64,000 bases of DNA from Oreohelix idahoensis (Eukaryota > Mollusca > Gastropoda > Stylommatophora > Oreohelicidae): contig JAMPIV010021226.1 of NCBI GenBank assembly GCA_024509875.1, positions 1 to 64,000 of the forward strand, written 5' to 3'. Shown here piece after piece: positions 60,711 through 64,000 of this stretch. Under the pieces are notes generated by a model, which worked only from the letters and a program-made list of their open reading frames with translations, searched no databases and was not told the origin of the DNA. Both the position numbers and the translations under genes were made by a program. Each line of letters opens with the position of its first letter. Position 1 is the stretch's first letter.

Positions 60711-61935
60711 AACCAGCGGCACTCCCAAATCACAATGTGAAATCAACCTTTTTCAGTCAAGAAAAAGGACGGTTCTCAGTTTGGGTAATAAATTTGTAAA
60801 ATTATAATTTCCCGGTGAATTAACGCACAAGAACCGAGAATACGCCACTGGATTTAACATGTATTTTTCATGGTGTCCACGTTTAGTCGTGTTATCAGTT
60901 AATCTACGCGCTAACATTTCTATTCGTGACATGTTGTATTTTTGCACGTATATGAATGTTAATTGAACGCGATGTTAGTCTGACGTCACTTAGATATGAT
61001 GACGTAGATTTGGTGCTGCGATAATATATGCAGACCGTTAGCCGGGGCCTTTCGTTAGTAGATTTCGACCAAGGAAGACGTCGAAACTGTTGCTCCTGAA
61101 TTTTGGAAGATTATTAATTCTTCTACGTGGCTGTATATTTTACGAAGGTCGCCACTGTTATTATATAAAGATTACGAACAGAAGGATTGAGTTCGAGGAA
61201 GTATTTTGTCCAGAGAAGTATTGCAATAGCAATTTTATTATATTAACTCCATGTCTGGTTTTCGATACTTAAGTGATAACCGTGATGGCACTGCTAGTAA
61301 ATATTCCAGATATGTGAAGTACTAAGGAGGACCGTAGGAGCATTCAAATGTACTCATATTATGAATCAAATGCCATGAACTGTAACGTATTATCTCACGT
61401 GAATAAATATGAATGTATTTGTTGGACCCAACTACACCGACGCTGAAGTCCATTTCTTATGAACCATCTTGTAACCAGCCATTGACCACCCAGACACATT
61501 CGTATTACATCTAGCACGATTTGCTCATCATCATCAACCACACATATCAAGCAAACTACACCCTGCAACACATACACGGGGCATAGATTATTCGCTTTAT
61601 TTTTATTCTTATTATTCATCTATTCTAGATCACTTCAGTAGTATTGTACCCTTGTTTGACATTTACCTTACATTTTTTACCATCCACATTATCTAAGCGT
61701 TATTAATTCTCAAATTATTTTTGGTATAGCTCGTGCATTCTTACTTATTTATTAATGATAATTCTTTTTGACGCATGTAGTTCCCGGGAATTTCTGAATA
61801 TACAAAGAAAGAATAGGATTACTACACCTCAAACATGTCTTCATCATCATCATCATCTCAACCCGTAACCCGTCATGGGTCGTAGAGGTGCCATATTATA
61901 TTAATTTCCATCTCAAACATGTCTTACAAGGTAGC
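60711..61935. other. No recognisable feature
   Basis: AT-rich, with short frames only and a (CAT)n-like run near 61840. Confidence 0.4.
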
Positions 61936-61939
61936 TAAT

Positions 61940-62207
61940 ATGAGTTTGGTCATGAGGCTGAACTCCGCCTAGGCGGAGGGCGGCATGCATTGAGGCCGTA
62001 AGCAGGCAGCTTCTCCAACCTGCAAAGGCCCAAGAGGCCAATCCCCTGTTTACTTTAAAAATTAGAGAACTGGACTGATCTTAAAGGCAAAGAACTGGCA
62101 CAAATTAAGGACAGCCGAAAGGGTAGTAAGGCGTTTCCTCCTCTAAACCTCTACACCTCACGGTAAAAGATTGATGACTAAGTAAGTAAGTAAGTAAGCA
62201 TGTGTCT
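61940..62207 (+). mobile_element. LINE family 3 fragment with TAAG tail
   Basis: The right part (LKGKELAQIKDSRKGSKAFP, then aaacctctacacctcacggt and gactaagtaagtaagtaagt) matches the end of the copy at 23630-23912, including the tail. The left limit is uncertain. Confidence 0.55.
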
Positions 62208-62420
62208 GACAACCTCATTGTGTAAAACACCTTGTGCTACAGAGATCATCGCTACAAGATCATGTGGATACTTGATGCAAGCTTCCGTCACGTGGACCAG
62301 ATACAGTGGTGACTTTATGCTTTGTAAAGAGAGCAGCGAAAAGTGATTACTGACGCTGACTAGATGCTGCTGCTGTTCCACAATATCAGAAATTACCAGA
62401 AGTTTAGTTATCACTTCAAG

Positions 62421-62862
62421 AGCCGCGGTAAAGCGCAGTGGTTAGTGCACAGGATTCTCAGTTCGGCGGGCCTGGTTCGATTCCCAGTTGAGGTGGGATT
62501 GTTTATACCGCAAACGGCTCCAGGGTCGACCTAGCCTCATGAATTGGGCACCAGAGCAACTCCGGGAAGGTTAAAGGCGGCCGGCGTGATACTGACCACA
62601 TCACCCCTAGTGTGTCGATGGTCACGAAAATATGGGCCTAACACCATTTTCCCAATATGCCTCAATAGGCGTGTATTGGGATCCTATAAAAAAGGTAAAG
62701 GAACCCGTTACACACCTATTGAGGCATATTGGGAATATGGTGTTAGGCCCATATTATCTTAACCGTCGACACACTAGGGGTGATGTGGTCGGCATCACGC
62801 CGGCCGCCTTAACCTTCCCAGATGCTACCGCGGCTCCCTTTGGGATCCTATACTTACCCTTA
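62421..62862 (+). mobile_element. tRNA-derived SINE family B copy, interrupted near its 3' end
   Basis: Head agccgcggtaaagcgcagtg and gttagtgcac (A box) with B box ggttcgattcc at 62474-62484. Body: gtttataccgcaaacggctc, ggcggccggcgtgatactga, catcacccctagtgtgtcga, catatgcctc-like end. Its 3' end resumes at 62841-62862 (tgggatcctatacttaccct) after a second SINE inserted at 62689-62840. Confidence 0.8.
62689..62840 (-). mobile_element. SINE family B copy inserted in another SINE B, opposite direction
   Basis: Minus strand: agggagccgcggtagcatct, then ggttaaggcggccggcgtga, body, and end gtaacgggttcctttacctt with a T run. It lacks most of the tRNA head, with an internal deletion between the first bases and the body. 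Flanked by tgggatcctata at 62677-62688 and 62841-62852. Confidence 0.85.
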
Positions 62863-63179
62863 ATTATCACTTTCAGTAATTTAAACAAACATCACAAATT
62901 CATGTTGTTAGTAATCCTGGTTGAGACATGTTCTTCTTGTACTTAACTCCACTGACCGAAGCTGTTATAATTGACCGTATTCATGTTGATTCAACAGAGG
63001 AGATGCGACGAGCATTTGCTGTGTAAAATACTGTGCCCGAAGATCCCACTTAACTTTCTCTACTGGGACACTGGCAACTTTATTGATACTTTCAACATCA
63101 GTTCTTGTCTCACTTACATAGCGTACAACTTTCAGGTAAGCATAAATATTGAGTGTAAGCATGTGTAGGTTCGACAAAC

Positions 63180-63371
63180 ATTGAGGAAACCTGTTGATAG
63201 CAATACAAGGCATTGCTTGCTCTGGAATCCGCGGAGGAAGAGAGGTAGAGGAAGACAAAGAACACACGGAGAAGAGAACTGGAGACTGACATGAAGGGGA
63301 TGAAGAAGACATGGAATAACCTTGAGCTGATGGCACGTGACAGGAAGACGAAGCATGCGTTTGTTGAAGGA
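63180..63371 (+). mobile_element. LINE family 4 fragment
   Basis: Encodes, across a 1-nt break, a GRGRQRTH-type basic motif, RELETDMKGMKKTWNNLELM-like coding (gagaactggagactgacatg, aaccttgagctgatggcacg) and FVEGTC. Homologous to 25800-25945 and 51125-51380 (minus). Confidence 0.7.
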
Positions 63372-63510
63372 ACATGCACCTAAGGCGGCCAGTGTGATGC
63401 TGACTACATCACCCCTAGTGTGTCGATGGGCAAAAAAATATGGGCGTATCACCATATTCCAAATATGCCTCAATGGCCCTGTAACGGGATCCTTTACCTT
63501 ACCCTCTTTA
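63372..63510 (+). mobile_element. SINE family B 3' part
   Basis: aaggcggccagtgtgatgct, catcacccctagtgtgtcga, caatggccctgtaacgggat and cctttacctta match the other two SINE B copies. The tRNA head is absent. Confidence 0.8.
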
Positions 63511-63811
63511 TATGCATCCTTGAGAGCTGAAGGACGATGATAATGACAGTAGTAAGGTAGGGCGGTTTCGAGTCGCATTCCGGAGGATGAGCGAGACTTT
63601 TATATAGGGAAATATACCGATCGATAACGGAGGATGATCGTGTCTTTTATAAAAGGAAAAATATTAGATCAATAATGGCGGCGTGGGTTAGGGGAGATAA
63701 GTAGGTAGGTTGTATTGTGATGGTATTTTAAGTGTTGTGTATGACTCAGCAGTGTGTTGTTATGTTTCTTTATTCAGGGGTTACAACATTTATACAATAG
63801 ATACAATATAT

Positions 63812-64000
<189 letters not shown>

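Overview
This is eukaryotic, AT-rich, repeat-dominated genomic DNA with no bacterial-style gene layout. The mix of Ty3/gypsy LTR retrotransposons, several LINE families, tRNA-derived SINEs and long minisatellites fits an invertebrate animal. A mollusc is my best guess, from the style of the LINE and SINE remnants only; nothing here identifies a species.

The main finding is a cluster of LTR retrotransposons whose pol domains run Gag, protease, integrase, reverse transcriptase, RNase H. Integrase therefore lies upstream of RT, as in Ty1/copia, although the domain sequences are Ty3/gypsy. This is the known Gmr1-like arrangement. Element A (13735-22128) is complete, with 693/692-bp LTRs and a 5-bp target duplication CTAGT. 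Element B (28879-49235) is complete end to end, with LTRs of 1140 and 1223 bp and target duplication CTGAC. Element C (32977-42530, minus strand) sits inside the gag-protease region of B, with 1.48-kb nearly identical LTRs and target duplication GAGGG. B also lost the centre of its RT to about 2.2 kb of unrelated DNA. A fourth fragment (RNase H only) starts the window. All copies carry frameshifts or stops, so none encodes an uninterrupted product, but the DD35E integrase triad is present in A, B and C.

Layout: 1-575 RNase H tail and possible LTR; 1.7-5.7 kb no recognisable gene, with a G-rich tract; 5.7-10.6 kb two subfamilies of a 43-bp satellite split by a LINE fragment; 10.7-13.3 kb SINEs, a LINE inserted in another LINE, and one candidate host exon (12701-12940); 13.7-22.1 kb element A; 22.1-28.8 kb SINE and LINE fragments, four tandem arrays and (TA)n tracts; 28.9-49.2 kb element B containing C; 49.3-52.5 kb SINE and LINE pieces; 52.5-58.2 kb little that I can recognise; 58.2-59.1 kb a 42-bp tandem array split by a retroposon; 60.2-63.5 kb SINE inverted repeats and LINE fragments; 63.8-64 kb (TA)n.

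No rRNA, functional tRNA, CRISPR or operon was seen. The only candidate for host protein coding is one short exon.
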